This document shows, piece by piece, positions 1 to 8,904 of a stretch of DNA of 64,000 nt (position 1 is the stretch's first letter; every line of letters starts with the position of its first letter). A program made the translations under genes and the position numbers. Location: NCBI RefSeq assembly GCF_900143645.1, contig NZ_FRFD01000004.1, forward strand, positions 310,001-374,000, given 5' to 3'. The notes below the pieces were generated by a model that searched no databases, was not told the DNA's origin, and saw only the letters and a list, made by a program, of their open reading frames with translations. This stretch comes from Anaerocolumna xylanovorans DSM 12503. Lineage in GTDB: Bacteria; Bacillota; Clostridia; Lachnospirales; Lachnospiraceae.

Positions 1-999
1 CAGAGGGTGATGCAGATACTCAAAGTATGCCTTTAGAAATTCAGGACTTGCAATATCAAAAGAAATCGGAACCTCCTTTTCATAATCAACTCCCAATTCC
101 TTTGCCATGGGCAGATAGGCTGCTTCATGTCCTCTTACTCCATCTGCGGGATGTACATTTAAGGTTATATGATAACCCTTTTCATGCAATTCCTTCAGCA
201 TCCCCTCATGGTCGGGAAACAACTCCTCATTCCAGGTATATCCGGTCCACCCGCTCCCGTACTTTTCCTCAAGCTCTACATAATGCCAGTCCATATCAAG
301 CACTGCTACGGAAAAAGGCAGGTTTTCCTTTTGAAATCGCTCTATTAACGCCAGATATTCCTCCTGGGTGTAGGCATGATAGCGGCTCCACCAGTTGCCC
401 AGGGCATAACGCGGTAACAGAGGGGTCTTACCGCACAGGCGGAAAAAATCATTCAGGCATTCCCTGTAATCATGACCATACCCCCAGAAATAGATATCTT
501 TATGCCCTGGGTTAGGCGGTGCCACCCATCCGTTATCTTCCAGAACCATAGAACTGCTGTCATCCAAAACAGAATAGCCGGTTCTGGAAAGCAATCCGTC
601 CTCCAAATCAATGGGTCCATTGGCAGCATCCAGTGTTCTGGCAGTTCCTTTCAGATTATTTCCGGTATCGCCATAGTGCCAGATAGAATTGTTGGAAAAG
701 GTCTGCCGGCTTAGACGGATGTTTAGACCGTTGCAGGTAAATTCCTTTTTGTCGTAGCTTATCTGCAGATATCCGGTAATGATGTCGATCTGATCTTTCT
801 TTTCTGTTATCGTAAACCTCGGAACCGGAAAATCACGGTTAACCACCCTTTGGGTAGCCCTGTCTTCAAAAATTCCCTGCCCGCTGTATTCAAGGCGAAT
901 CAGTCTTTCCGTCAAAATACTAATCCGGTAGTTTTTACCCTGTACAAGGCAGTTCTTATCCGCCACAGGATTTGATTCTAACTGATATAATTTATTCAT
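1..999 (-). CDS. GH31 glycoside hydrolase, C-terminal part beyond window
   Basis: Partial gene: the ATG lies at 999-997 on the minus strand and the frame is open to base 1, giving 333 residues without a stop. The visible part is the N-terminal beta-sandwich followed by the start of a TIM barrel. It carries LGNWWSRYHAYT, the substrate-contacting VLDMDWH strand and GWTGYTWNEELFPD, which are typical of GH31 enzymes that cleave alpha-glycosidic bonds. The catalytic Asp nucleophile is outside the window. No signal peptide is seen, so it is probably cytoplasmic. The Shine-Dalgarno GGAG is supplied by the repeat element directly upstream. It is the last visible gene of the alpha-glucoside operon. 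Exact substrate (alpha-glucosidase or alpha-xylosidase) cannot be told. Confidence 0.85.
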   Translation of the reverse strand, partial: MNKLYQLESNPVADKNCLVQGKNYRISILTERLIRLEYSGQGIFEDRATQRVVNRDFPVPRFTITEKKDQIDIITGYLQISYDKKEFTCNGLNIRLSRQTFSNNSIWHYGDTGNNLKGTARTLDAANGPIDLEDGLLSRTGYSVLDDSSSMVLEDNGWVAPPNPGHKDIYFWGYGHDYRECLNDFFRLCGKTPLLPRYALGNWWSRYHAYTQEEYLALIERFQKENLPFSVAVLDMDWHYVELEEKYGSGWTGYTWNEELFPDHEGMLKELHEKGYHITLNVHPADGVRGHEAAYLPMAKELGVDYEKEVPISFDIASPEFLKAYFEYLHHPL

Positions 1000-1004
1000 G
1001 CTAA

Positions 1005-1080
1005 TCTCCATGCATATCGCAAGTTTACTTTCGATACTGCCTAAATAGAAAGTGAAAAATGCTTTTTATTTTTCACCTTA
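1005..1080 (-). repeat. Hairpin repeat family, copy A (upstream of GH31 gene)
   Basis: Read on the minus strand: a GTGAAAAAT/ATTTTTCAC hairpin, then CTATTTAGGCAGT, then a second hairpin with ATCG/CGAT arms, then ATGCATGGAG. The terminal GGAG lies 6 nt before the ATG at 999 and can act as its ribosome binding site. It is one of six copies in this window and the last of three in tandem here. Confidence 0.75.
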
Positions 1081-1180
1081 ATCTCCATGCATATCGCAGA
1101 CCTCTGCGGTACTGCCACAAATAAAAGGAGTGAAAGAATCTGTGCGTGGCATTCTTTCATATCTGGATTTTCTTTCACTC
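1081..1180 (-). repeat. Hairpin repeat family, copy B
   Basis: Second tandem unit. On the minus strand it has a GAGTGAAAGAA/TTCTTTCACTC hairpin, then TATTTGTGGCAGT, then a CCGCAGA/TCTGCGA hairpin and ATGCATGGAG. It has the same order of elements as copy A, with compensating changes in the stems, which suggests that structure is conserved. Confidence 0.75.
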
Positions 1181-1280
1181 CTGGCTCCCATGCATACCGC
1201 AAGCTTGCCAGTAGATTGCTTGCAATCTACACGATACTGCATAAATAAGGGGGTGTGAAAAATGCAATGTATTTTCACAC
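1181..1280 (-). repeat. Hairpin repeat family, copy C
   Basis: First of the three tandem units in the direction of transcription. Its GTGTGAAAA/TTTTTCACAC hairpin overlaps the stop codon of the upstream GH31 gene. It continues with TTATTTATGCAGT, a longer second hairpin that contains an extra GTAGATTGC/GCAATCTAC arm pair, and ATGCATGGGAG. The 275-bp gap between the two GH31 genes consists almost only of these three units. Confidence 0.72.
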
Positions 1281-3242
1281 AAAAATCACCTTAAACTCTG
1301 CATTTCCCGATACCCGTTCGGCCCGGTACTCTTTGTTCTTCCAGCTAAGGAGAATCTCGTTGTTTTCATCATCACGGAAATGATATTCTCCTTTCTCTCC
1401 AGTTACATAAAAACATAAATTGCTGTATCCTAAAAGTTGGTTTCCTACATCCGTACCCGGTTCCAAGGTATTGCCAAGATTTAATGCAATACAGCCGCCC
1501 TCCCTTAAAAATACGGGAATGCGGTCTTTTCCGGATTGGATACGGTAACTTTTACCGCCTTCTAATTTCAGGTAATCCTCCTGCCACAAAGATATCCAGG
1601 TTCCCTCCGGAAGATAGACCATTCTCTCTTCCTTTCCTTCCTCTAAGATGGGCGCTGCCAGAATATCTCCCAGCATAAAACAATCCTCTATCTTAAATAC
1701 CCTCTCATCCTCCGGATACTCCAGTATCAAATGCTTCATCATAGGAAGTCCTGTTTTGGAAGAATCCAATGCAAGGTTATACAAGTACGGAAGCAGATTC
1801 ATCCTTAAAAAATAATGAAACCTAAGTCTTTCTAAAATAGTCTCATCTCCGTAAAACCGGCTTATATTCCATGGGCTTCTCTCATTGATTCCCTGATTCG
1901 TGGATAGAATATCGGCAAACTGTCCTCCGTCCGGTTCGGAATGCCACTGCATAACCGGTGCAAATACGGCCAGCTGGGTCGCTCTGATGTACAGATCAAG
2001 GCTTGGCATGGGCCCTGCAAAGCCGGCAATATCAAATCCCCAGAAGGGCACACCGCTTAGTCCGATGCTAAGACCCGCAGAAACTACATGCTTAAACTCC
2101 TCCCAGGTCGACATCTGATCTCCTGCCCACTGCATGGGAAAATGCTGCTGCCTTGTATAACCTGCTCTGCTGAATAATACCCTGTCTTTTCCTATAAAAC
2201 GGCTGTAGGCTTCCACATAGGAGGCGGCATAGAGATTTCTAAGCTCCAGTCCGGTGCAGCCGTTTGCCGCTTTTACGTCATCTGTCAGAACGAATTCACC
2301 TCCATCGGTCTTAAAACCGGAGACTCCCATCTCAAGAAGGTACTTTCTCTTCTCAAACCACCAGTTTACTGCTTCTTCCCTGGTAAAATCCGGGATAAGA
2401 GAGCCTGCGAACCAATGATTTTTTGGTATGGTATAAGGTGTACCGTCCGGATTTTTTATACAAAGATTGTTTTCAACTGCATATTTCCAATCCTCTTCTA
2501 AGATATCATTTATCTGATCATCTTCCATTTTCTTAATTACCGGTATCTGCCAAAGAATAAGGCGGATACCATTTTCTAAGAGCGTTTGTACTAAATCCCT
2601 GGGGTCTGTCCATTCTTCTTTGTCATTAAACCGGTAAAAGGTTGCTTCATCGCTCCAGGCTTCAATTACCATAACGCTGTGTGGAAAATTATATTTTTTC
2701 ACATTTTCCAATTGCTGTCTTATTTCTTTTTCATTATTCCATCTGTTGGCCGACATCCATGGGCCAAAACTCCACTTGGGTACCATCTGCGGTCTTCCTG
2801 TTAATTCAGAATAACAGGAGATAATAGAGGCAGGGCTTCCCATAAAAAAAGTAATAACCGGCAGCCGTCCGCTGCTGTCTTTCTTAATCTTAATCTGTAT
2901 CTCATCCTCAAAGATAAACTCTGTTACCGTATAGGTATCAACATATACTCCTATTTTTTGATCTGTAAAAAAGAACGGAATGGGACAATAGCTGATATTG
3001 CCCTGATTGCAGAATTGCTCCATAACCTCCGTTGTAACCCTGTGCCCCTTTTGATTAACGCCGTCAAATCTCTCGCCCAGTCCATATACCGCATTGTACC
3101 TGTGTGCCAGAGCCACGGTACAATGGAATTCCTCTTCTATGATTACAGCAGAATCCAGTTTCAGCACATCTTTGTCCTTTAGAAGATTTGCTGTTACCTG
3201 CTCTGGTTTTTCATTTAGATCATATTGATATATCTGCTCCAT
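1275..3242 (-). CDS. GH31 alpha-glucosidase-family enzyme
   Basis: A 655-residue, complete, cytoplasmic GH31 protein. The N-terminal beta-sandwich shows YGLGERFDG, the usual GH31 galactose-mutarotase-like signature. The barrel carries FKTDGGE with Asp313 as probable nucleophile and WAGDQMSTW with Asp375 as probable acid/base. The start is supported by AGGAGG four bases before the ATG. It lies behind the sugar-binding lipoprotein gene, separated by a strong hairpin, so it probably belongs to the same operon at lower expression. Expected role: release of glucose or xylose from imported alpha-linked oligosaccharides. The KTDGGE variant is also seen in alpha-xylosidase-like subfamilies, so the sugar is uncertain. 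Confidence 0.9.
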   Translation of the reverse strand: MEQIYQYDLNEKPEQVTANLLKDKDVLKLDSAVIIEEEFHCTVALAHRYNAVYGLGERFDGVNQKGHRVTTEVMEQFCNQGNISYCPIPFFFTDQKIGVYVDTYTVTEFIFEDEIQIKIKKDSSGRLPVITFFMGSPASIISCYSELTGRPQMVPKWSFGPWMSANRWNNEKEIRQQLENVKKYNFPHSVMVIEAWSDEATFYRFNDKEEWTDPRDLVQTLLENGIRLILWQIPVIKKMEDDQINDILEEDWKYAVENNLCIKNPDGTPYTIPKNHWFAGSLIPDFTREEAVNWWFEKRKYLLEMGVSGFKTDGGEFVLTDDVKAANGCTGLELRNLYAASYVEAYSRFIGKDRVLFSRAGYTRQQHFPMQWAGDQMSTWEEFKHVVSAGLSIGLSGVPFWGFDIAGFAGPMPSLDLYIRATQLAVFAPVMQWHSEPDGGQFADILSTNQGINERSPWNISRFYGDETILERLRFHYFLRMNLLPYLYNLALDSSKTGLPMMKHLILEYPEDERVFKIEDCFMLGDILAAPILEEGKEERMVYLPEGTWISLWQEDYLKLEGGKSYRIQSGKDRIPVFLREGGCIALNLGNTLEPGTDVGNQLLGYSNLCFYVTGEKGEYHFRDDENNEILLSWKNKEYRAERVSGNAEFKVIFV

Positions 3243-3267
3243 AAAACCTCCTAAACTAAACGCAAAA

Positions 3268-3316
3268 GGGAACCGGAAATTAAATCCCAGAATAGATTTT
3301 AGATTAACCGGTTCCC
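3268..3316 (-). terminator. Intercistronic hairpin after binding-protein gene
   Basis: GGGAACCGG (3268-3276) pairs with CCGGTTCCC (3308-3316). On the minus strand the stem is followed by TTTTGCG, a weak T tract. It sits between the binding-protein stop and the GH31 start and probably acts as a partial terminator or 3' stabiliser that raises binding-protein mRNA relative to downstream genes. Confidence 0.7.
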
Positions 3317-3330
3317 ATTATAATTACATA

Positions 3331-4998
3331 TTATTGCTTGGAATATCTGTCATAAGCCTCTTGGTAAATCTTCATTAACTCTTCAAGACCCATCGTATTT
3401 AACTGCTTCACATATTCATCCCAGCCCTTATCAATGCCGCCTTCGGTAATCCAATGTGCGCGGGTGCTTTCCACATATTTGTCAATATCCGTGGTTATGG
3501 TAGGACGTTCTTCATTCTCTTCATTGGTAAACATGACATTAGGATACGGTGTAGTTATCGTGCCTTCAGCTATCTTGCTAAGGGTTACCTTTAATCCGTC
3601 ACCGCTGTTAGAAGACAATATAATTTTCTTTTCAAATTCTTTGCTTACATATTTGGGTCCGAAATCACGCAAGCTGGAATCCCAATACCAGGCATCTGCG
3701 CTGGTGCCTGCCGGGGGATCATTTAAGGTATAAGTGCCGTCATCATGTTTTGCAATAACAGTGCCTATTCCGCCCCAGAAGTTCTGAATACTGGCTTCTC
3801 CTGTGTAGAACTCATCCACCCATCTTGCGGCAACCTCCGGATTCTGGCAGTACTTCGTTATCAGTACTTCATTACGCATAATACTGGATACTCCATTGGG
3901 ATCTCCGCCTGTATACTGCTTTCCGTCATAACCTTTAATCGGTGCTATTACCTCGTACTCGGAAGACCATTTTCCAAAGTTGGAATCCGGTGTCCAGGCA
4001 TATTCAAAGCCGACTCTTGCCACATCTGGATCCTGTCTCTTAGCAGACAGCATGGAATCATCCTGTGTAAAAGCTTCCTTATCGATAATTCCCTCGGAAT
4101 ACAGTTTATTTAACCACTTGATACCTTCCTTATATGCCTCGGAAGCCGGATAATAGGTAAGTGAATTATCCGAATTTACCATTACTTTATATCCATTGAT
4201 ATCTGTAATGCCAAAAGAATTTAACAAGTCCATACTAAGACCCTTTGCACCGGAGATGGGTATCTCATCATTCGGATCTCCGTTGCCGTTTGCATCCTTA
4301 TCTTTAAATGCTTTTAAGACATTGTACAATTCATCTAAGGTAGTGGGAACCTGAAGTCCTAAATTATCAAGCCATTTTTTATTAATAATCGGCTGATTGC
4401 AGGCTGTCGGACGCAGAGGCAGATTCTTGCCCATGGAATACATATTTCCATCCGGGAAAGTTGTAAGCTTCTTTAAATCCGGCATTTCTTCCAGAGCCTT
4501 GGAGTAATTGGGCATATACTTTGATATAAGCTCATTTAAGGGCAGGAACAAATCCAGATTATTCATGATATCGGAATCGTTAAAGGTCTGGAAACCGAAA
4601 ATAATATCCGGCAGCTCACCGCTGGCAAGCATAATTCCCTTTTGCTCATTCCAATCGTTTAAGGACTTCACCTGCCATTCAATCTTGACATTGGATTTTG
4701 CCTCAAGGTCTGTTAAAAATTCATTTTTTGCAAAACTGTCTCCCATATTGCCCCAGCGGGTAGTAAGTACCTTAAGGGTTACCGGTTCCTTTGCAATGGG
4801 CATGCCGGTCTGATTAAAGTTGCTGTCTGCAGAGCCGCTGTCAGGACTTTCCGCAGCGTTTTCTTTCGTTCCTGCATTATTCTTTCCTGCATTATCAGCA
4901 GGCTTCTCCTTTCCACATCCGACCAGTGCAAAGGCCAGTACAAATACCAGTAACATACTTACCAGCTTTTTACCTTTTGCTTTTACCTCTTTTTTCAT
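3331..4998 (-). CDS. Sugar ABC transporter substrate-binding lipoprotein (LplA-like)
   Basis: A 555-residue extracellular solute-binding protein. It has a signal peptide with a lipobox (FALVGC, Cys about residue 28), so it should be lipid-anchored outside the membrane. The length and the late EGGIDKGWDEYVKQLNTMGLEE region fit the large LplA/family-1 binding proteins of Firmicutes that take oligosaccharides. The ATG follows GGAGGAAGGTTA. The two permease genes lie directly upstream and no ATPase is encoded nearby, which is normal for this family because a shared MsmX/MsmK-type ATPase usually serves several such systems. The ligand is inferred, from the neighbouring GH13 and GH31 enzymes, to be an alpha-gluco-oligosaccharide. 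Confidence 0.9.
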   Translation of the reverse strand: MKKEVKAKGKKLVSMLLVFVLAFALVGCGKEKPADNAGKNNAGTKENAAESPDSGSADSNFNQTGMPIAKEPVTLKVLTTRWGNMGDSFAKNEFLTDLEAKSNVKIEWQVKSLNDWNEQKGIMLASGELPDIIFGFQTFNDSDIMNNLDLFLPLNELISKYMPNYSKALEEMPDLKKLTTFPDGNMYSMGKNLPLRPTACNQPIINKKWLDNLGLQVPTTLDELYNVLKAFKDKDANGNGDPNDEIPISGAKGLSMDLLNSFGITDINGYKVMVNSDNSLTYYPASEAYKEGIKWLNKLYSEGIIDKEAFTQDDSMLSAKRQDPDVARVGFEYAWTPDSNFGKWSSEYEVIAPIKGYDGKQYTGGDPNGVSSIMRNEVLITKYCQNPEVAARWVDEFYTGEASIQNFWGGIGTVIAKHDDGTYTLNDPPAGTSADAWYWDSSLRDFGPKYVSKEFEKKIILSSNSGDGLKVTLSKIAEGTITTPYPNVMFTNEENEERPTITTDIDKYVESTRAHWITEGGIDKGWDEYVKQLNTMGLEELMKIYQEAYDRYSKQ

Positions 4999-5032
4999 TA
5001 ACCTTCCTCCTTTTTATTTGTGAGACCGGCAC

Positions 5033-5944
5033 TTAACCTTTTACTGCGCCAATCATAACACCTTGATTAAAATGTTTTTGAACAAAGGGATAGAAACACA
5101 TAATCGGTACCGTAGACACAATAATAACTGAATACCTCATGAGATTTGACAGCCTAAGCGCTATCTGCATTGCTTCCCCGCTTCCAAAGGACATCTGTAA
5201 ATTGTTCGTAATTAATATATTTCTAAGAACCAGCTGCAACGGATATTTTGCAGTATCCTTTATATATATCAGAGCATTAAAATAGGAATTCCACATACCG
5301 ACGGCCGTCCATAAGGCTATAACTGCTATAATCGCTTTGGATAGCGGAAGTACTATCTTAAAAAAATAATACAGGTTCCCGCAGCCGTCTATTTTGGCGG
5401 CATCGTTTAAATCCTCCGGTATATTTGCCTGAAAAAATGTTCTTGCAACAATGATATTGTAGACGGATACGGAAAAAGGAATCACCATAACCGCAAAGGT
5501 ATTATACATATGAAAATCCTTAATTGTCAGAAAGGTCGGTATCAACCCTCCGTTAAAAAACATGGTAAAGATAAACATCAAATTGAAAAATTTACGTCCG
5601 ACCAGGTCCCTCCTGGACAATGCATAGGCTGCGAATAAGTTTACAACTAATCCGACGAAAGTCCCTGCCAAAGTATACAAAATGGTATTGGCATACCCGG
5701 TCCAAATCTCCTGGTGGCGGAACAGTTCCTTATAGCCATCCATGGTTAATCCCTTAGGAAGAAGCCATACCTGCCCTCCGGATACCGCCGAAGGATCACT
5801 AAAGGATGCAATAATGACAAAATAAAGCGGGTATAAAATAATAATTAATATCAGGACCGCCATTACATATAATACGGTTTGAAAGACTTTATCCGAAGTA
5901 CCCTGGGGAATTTTCCTCTTTTTCTCATTCTGTTCTTTTAACAT
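5033..5944 (-). CDS. Carbohydrate ABC transporter permease (LplC/YtcP-like)
   Basis: A 303-residue inner-membrane permease with about six membrane segments and the MalG-type EAA-loop region (PEDLNDAAKIDGCGNLYYFFKIVLPLSKA). The C-terminus PFVQKHFNQGVMIGAVKG is typical of LplC. The start at 5944 is preferred because GAAGGAGGG lies 8-9 nt upstream; the longer reading from 5980 would overlap the previous gene and lacks such a site. It pairs with the adjacent LplB-like permease to form the membrane channel for the binding protein at 3331-4998. Confidence 0.92.
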   Translation of the reverse strand: MLKEQNEKKRKIPQGTSDKVFQTVLYVMAVLILIIILYPLYFVIIASFSDPSAVSGGQVWLLPKGLTMDGYKELFRHQEIWTGYANTILYTLAGTFVGLVVNLFAAYALSRRDLVGRKFFNLMFIFTMFFNGGLIPTFLTIKDFHMYNTFAVMVIPFSVSVYNIIVARTFFQANIPEDLNDAAKIDGCGNLYYFFKIVLPLSKAIIAVIALWTAVGMWNSYFNALIYIKDTAKYPLQLVLRNILITNNLQMSFGSGEAMQIALRLSNLMRYSVIIVSTVPIMCFYPFVQKHFNQGVMIGAVKG

Positions 5945-5960
5945 CAGCCATTCCCTCCTT

Positions 5961-6899
5961 CTACCATAAACTGTTTTCACTGATACTCTTGGCTATCTTA
6001 TTCACCATTATCAGCAGAATAAAGTTTACTATGGTACTAAACAGATTGATTGCCGCGGAATAGCTGTATTGCGTATTCACTACACCAATCTTATATACGT
6101 AGGTTGAAATAACCTCACTGCTGGCAATATTTAAGTCATTCTGCATTAAATATACCTTCTCAAAGCCAAGGCTCATCAGCCCGCCCACTCTCATAATCAG
6201 CATTATTACTGCCGTAGGAATCAACATGGGAATATCAATAAACCTGACTTTCTGCATTTTAGAAGCGCCATCTACCGTGGCCGCTTCATAGAGGCTCGGA
6301 TCGACCCCCGAGAGTGCGGCAATGTAGATAATACTGTCCCATCCTGCATGCTGCCAGATATCACTCCAGACATAAAGATGCTTAAAGGCTCCTGCCTTTC
6401 CAAGCAGATTAGGTGCTTCCACTCCCAATAGATTACAGATAGTTCCAAAGATACCACTGCCCGGTGATAAAAGCAGGGTAAGCAGGCCAATCATAACTAC
6501 CGTTGAAATAAAATGCGGCATATAGGTAACCGTCTGAAAAACTTTCTTAAATCTTCCGCCTCTCATCTGGTTCACGCTTAAGGCCAGCACAACGGGTACC
6601 GGGAAAACAATCAGGCTGTACAGCGTTATTGTCAGGGTATTCTTAATAGTGGCCACGAATTGGTAAGAATCGAAGTATTTCTTAAAATACTTAAACCATG
6701 GCAGAACCCATTCGCTTCCCCATATCCCCTTTACCGGACGGTATTCCTTAAAGGCAATCAGAACGCCGTACATCGGTTTATATGTAAAACAAATCAAAAG
6801 AACTACCGCCGGCAGCAATAGCAGATATAATTCCCAGTTTCTGCGTATCCGCAGCCACAAATTCCTCGTACTGTTTTTTCGAAGCTTTGAAGTCCTCAT
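5961..6899 (-). CDS. Carbohydrate ABC transporter permease (LplB-like)
   Basis: A 312-residue MalF-type permease. It has an N-terminal hydrophobic segment (LYLLLLPAVVLLICFTY), several further membrane spans and the EAA loop DPSLYEAATVDGASKMQKVRFIDIP. The C-terminal NKIAKSISENSLW is characteristic of LplB-type subunits. It is the partner of the LplC-like permease 17 bases downstream. The order GH13, LplB, LplC, binding protein, GH31, GH31 indicates an oligosaccharide uptake and breakdown operon. Confidence 0.92.
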   Translation of the reverse strand: MRTSKLRKNSTRNLWLRIRRNWELYLLLLPAVVLLICFTYKPMYGVLIAFKEYRPVKGIWGSEWVLPWFKYFKKYFDSYQFVATIKNTLTITLYSLIVFPVPVVLALSVNQMRGGRFKKVFQTVTYMPHFISTVVMIGLLTLLLSPGSGIFGTICNLLGVEAPNLLGKAGAFKHLYVWSDIWQHAGWDSIIYIAALSGVDPSLYEAATVDGASKMQKVRFIDIPMLIPTAVIMLIMRVGGLMSLGFEKVYLMQNDLNIASSEVISTYVYKIGVVNTQYSYSAAINLFSTIVNFILLIMVNKIAKSISENSLW

Positions 6900-6914
6900 T
6901 TCCTTACCTCCATC

Positions 6915-8549
6915 CTAACTTCTTCTCACTGCATTGATATACATTCTTGCTTCATAGGGCCTTAACTGATGCTCCTCTTCTGTTGCCGGATAATTGCATA
7001 GCAGCAATTCATAGTTTTTGAAATCTTCACTGCAAATATTCGCCGTACTATCCGTAAAGTTGCAGATAACTTTTAATTTTTCATTACCATAGGTTCTTTG
7101 ATAAGCAAAAATCTGAGGGTTTTCTGCATATAGCAGTTCATAATTGCCCGACCGTATTACCTCATACTTTTTCCTAAGGGCTATCAACTGCCTGTAATAG
7201 TGAAAAACCGAATCTTCCCGTAACAGCTGCTCGCCAGCATTTATCTGAAGATAATTTGGATTCACCTTAATCCATGGGGCCATCTGTGAAAAGCCTGCAT
7301 TTGCGGAAAGCTCCCACTGCATGGGTGTTCTGGCATTATCACGGCCCTTGGCATAAATGGATGCCATAATATCTTCCTTTTCATACCCTTCTTCCAAGCG
7401 CTCTTTGTACAGGTTAAGGGTTTCAATATCACGGTACTCACTTATGTCATACCGTACATTGGTCATTCCCAGCTCTTCCCCCTGATAAATATAGGGCGTA
7501 CCCTTCATGCCGTGAATAATCGTAGCCAGCATTTTGGCGGATTCTTCCCGGTACTGCCCGTCATTTCCCCATCTTGAGACAATACGGGGCAGGTCATGAT
7601 TATTCCAGAACAGGCTGTTCCAGCCGCCGTCAGAAAGCTCTGTCTGCCACTTCGATAAGACCTGTTTTAGTTTCATAAAATCAAGGGGAGCTAAATCCCA
7701 CTTCGATTTTCCTTCCTGCTGGTCAAGGAGGATATGTTCAAATTGAAACACCATGGAGAATTCACTTCCGTCCGGATTACTGTAGATTTCCGCCGTTTTT
7801 GGGGTTGCACTCCAGGTTTCACCAACCGTTAATAAATCCTTGTTATGCCAGGTATTTAAGTTTAATTCTTTGATATACTCATGCAGATGAGGCCCGTCAC
7901 TTGTTATCCCAAGCAGCGGCTCCTTGCCGATCAAGTCAATAACATCCAGCCTGAAACCTCCTACCCCTTTATTAATCCACCAGCATATCATCTTATAAAT
8001 TTCTGCTCTAAGCTTTGGATTCTCCCAGTTCAGATCAGGCTGACGCACGGAAAACTGATGTAAATAATATTGCTTTCGTTCGGGTACCCACTCCCAGGCA
8101 GAACCGCCAAAACAGGCCTTTAGATCATTGGGCAAAATCCCTTCTTCTCCGTCCACCCATACATAATAATCATGATACAGGTTATCCCTGCTTTTTTTCG
8201 CTTCTATAAACCATGGATGCTCATCTGAGGTATGATTAAGCACTAAATCCATAATTATCTGTATCCCATATTCTTTTGCTTTTGAAATCAGCAAAGTCAT
8301 ATCCTCCAGGTTGCCGAACATAGGATCAATATCTGTATAATCCGATATATCATATCCATTATCATCCTGGGGGGATTTATAAACCGGCGACAGCCAAATT
8401 GCATCTATCCCAAGTGTTTTCAAATAGTCCAGTTTCGATATAATACCTCTTAAATCCCCAATACCATCGTTGTTGCTATCCATAAAACTTCTCGGATATA
8501 TCTGATAGATAACAGAACTCTGCCACCAGTATTTCTTTTCCATCTCCAT
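6915..8549 (-). CDS. GH13 alpha-glucosidase, oligo-1,6-glucosidase type
   Basis: A 544-residue cytoplasmic GH13 enzyme. It has the four GH13 signature regions: DLVLNHTSDEHPWF, GFRLDVID with nucleophile Asp202, VGETWS with acid/base Glu244 and NNHD with Asp319. Val after the nucleophile is known to go with alpha-1,6 (isomaltose-type) specificity in this subfamily, so oligo-1,6-glucosidase or dextran glucosidase is more likely than maltase; trehalose-6-phosphate hydrolase is another possibility. The open frame reaches 8630, but a good promoter and operator lie at 8583-8630, so the start at 8549 (or 8543) is chosen. It is the first gene of the alpha-glucoside operon. Confidence 0.88.
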   Translation of the reverse strand: MEMEKKYWWQSSVIYQIYPRSFMDSNNDGIGDLRGIISKLDYLKTLGIDAIWLSPVYKSPQDDNGYDISDYTDIDPMFGNLEDMTLLISKAKEYGIQIIMDLVLNHTSDEHPWFIEAKKSRDNLYHDYYVWVDGEEGILPNDLKACFGGSAWEWVPERKQYYLHQFSVRQPDLNWENPKLRAEIYKMICWWINKGVGGFRLDVIDLIGKEPLLGITSDGPHLHEYIKELNLNTWHNKDLLTVGETWSATPKTAEIYSNPDGSEFSMVFQFEHILLDQQEGKSKWDLAPLDFMKLKQVLSKWQTELSDGGWNSLFWNNHDLPRIVSRWGNDGQYREESAKMLATIIHGMKGTPYIYQGEELGMTNVRYDISEYRDIETLNLYKERLEEGYEKEDIMASIYAKGRDNARTPMQWELSANAGFSQMAPWIKVNPNYLQINAGEQLLREDSVFHYYRQLIALRKKYEVIRSGNYELLYAENPQIFAYQRTYGNEKLKVICNFTDSTANICSEDFKNYELLLCNYPATEEEHQLRPYEARMYINAVRRS

Positions 8550-8582
8550 ATTCTTTTGCCATTCCTTTGCAAAACGATTTAC

Positions 8583-8596
8583 TGTTAACGTTACCA
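8583..8596. promoter_or_regulatory. LacI-type operator O1 (alpha-glucoside operon)
   Basis: TGTTAACGTTACCA is a near-palindrome with the central CG typical of LacI-family operators. It lies immediately downstream of the -10 box of the GH13 promoter, overlapping the expected start of transcription, so binding would block the operon. Similar sites occur at 8736 and 8876. Confidence 0.65.
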
Positions 8597-8601
8597 ATGA
8601 C

Positions 8602-8630
8602 ATATTAACATTTTTAGCGGTTGATGTCAA
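8602..8630 (-). promoter_or_regulatory. Promoter of the alpha-glucoside operon
   Basis: On the minus strand TTGACA (8630-8625), a 17-base spacer and TAATAT (8607-8602) form a near-consensus housekeeping promoter. It is followed by operator O1 and the GH13 start codon at 8549. Confidence 0.8.
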
Positions 8631-8735
8631 TATGATTATATTATATTTTTCTCATTTTTCTAATATATTAATGCTAAATATATACTTAATGCACAACTAT
8701 AAGTAAGGAAAACAGATACAAGCTTTGAAATATTA

Positions 8736-8749
8736 TGTTAGCGATACCA
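8736..8749. promoter_or_regulatory. LacI-type operator O2
   Basis: TGTTAGCGATACCA matches O1 at 12 of 14 positions. It sits about 150 bp from O1 in the divergent region, a spacing at which a tetrameric LacI-family repressor could form a loop. Next to it (8756-8766 and 8779-8789) is an imperfect inverted repeat TACCAAGCAGT/ACTGTTTGGTA of unknown role. Apart from these, O3 and the two promoters, nothing else is seen in the 355-bp divergent gap. Confidence 0.5.
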
Positions 8750-8822
8750 TTTTTATACCAAGCAGTATATTTAAATCCACTGTTTGGTAGTATTAATCTG
8801 TAAAAAATATGCATGAATGCTA

Positions 8823-8851
8823 TTGCTTTCTTCTCTTTTACCCTATATAAT
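8823..8851 (+). promoter_or_regulatory. Promoter of LacI-family regulator gene
   Basis: TTGCTT (8823-8828), a 17-base spacer and TATAAT (8846-8851) precede the regulator gene. The expected transcript would start near 8858. Confidence 0.6.
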
Positions 8852-8875
8852 ATAAATATTATAAGAAAAAGGTAG

Positions 8876-8889
8876 TGTTACCGTTCTCA
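8876..8889. promoter_or_regulatory. LacI-type operator O3 (autoregulatory candidate)
   Basis: TGTTACCGTTCTCA matches O1 at 11 of 14 positions and lies between the presumed transcription start and the ribosome binding site of the regulator gene. Autoregulation is possible, but the match is the weakest of the three. Confidence 0.35.
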
Positions 8890-8904
8890 AAAGAGGGAGT
8901 ATTT

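Noticed and set aside
27..714. Two plus-strand open frames (162 and 80 codons)
   Set aside because: They are antisense to the truncated GH31 gene, whose frame and motifs are clear.
1078..1278. Open frame of 66 codons on the minus strand
   Set aside because: It lies entirely in the tandem hairpin repeats and begins at the last bases of the GH31 gene; codon content follows the repeat, not a protein.
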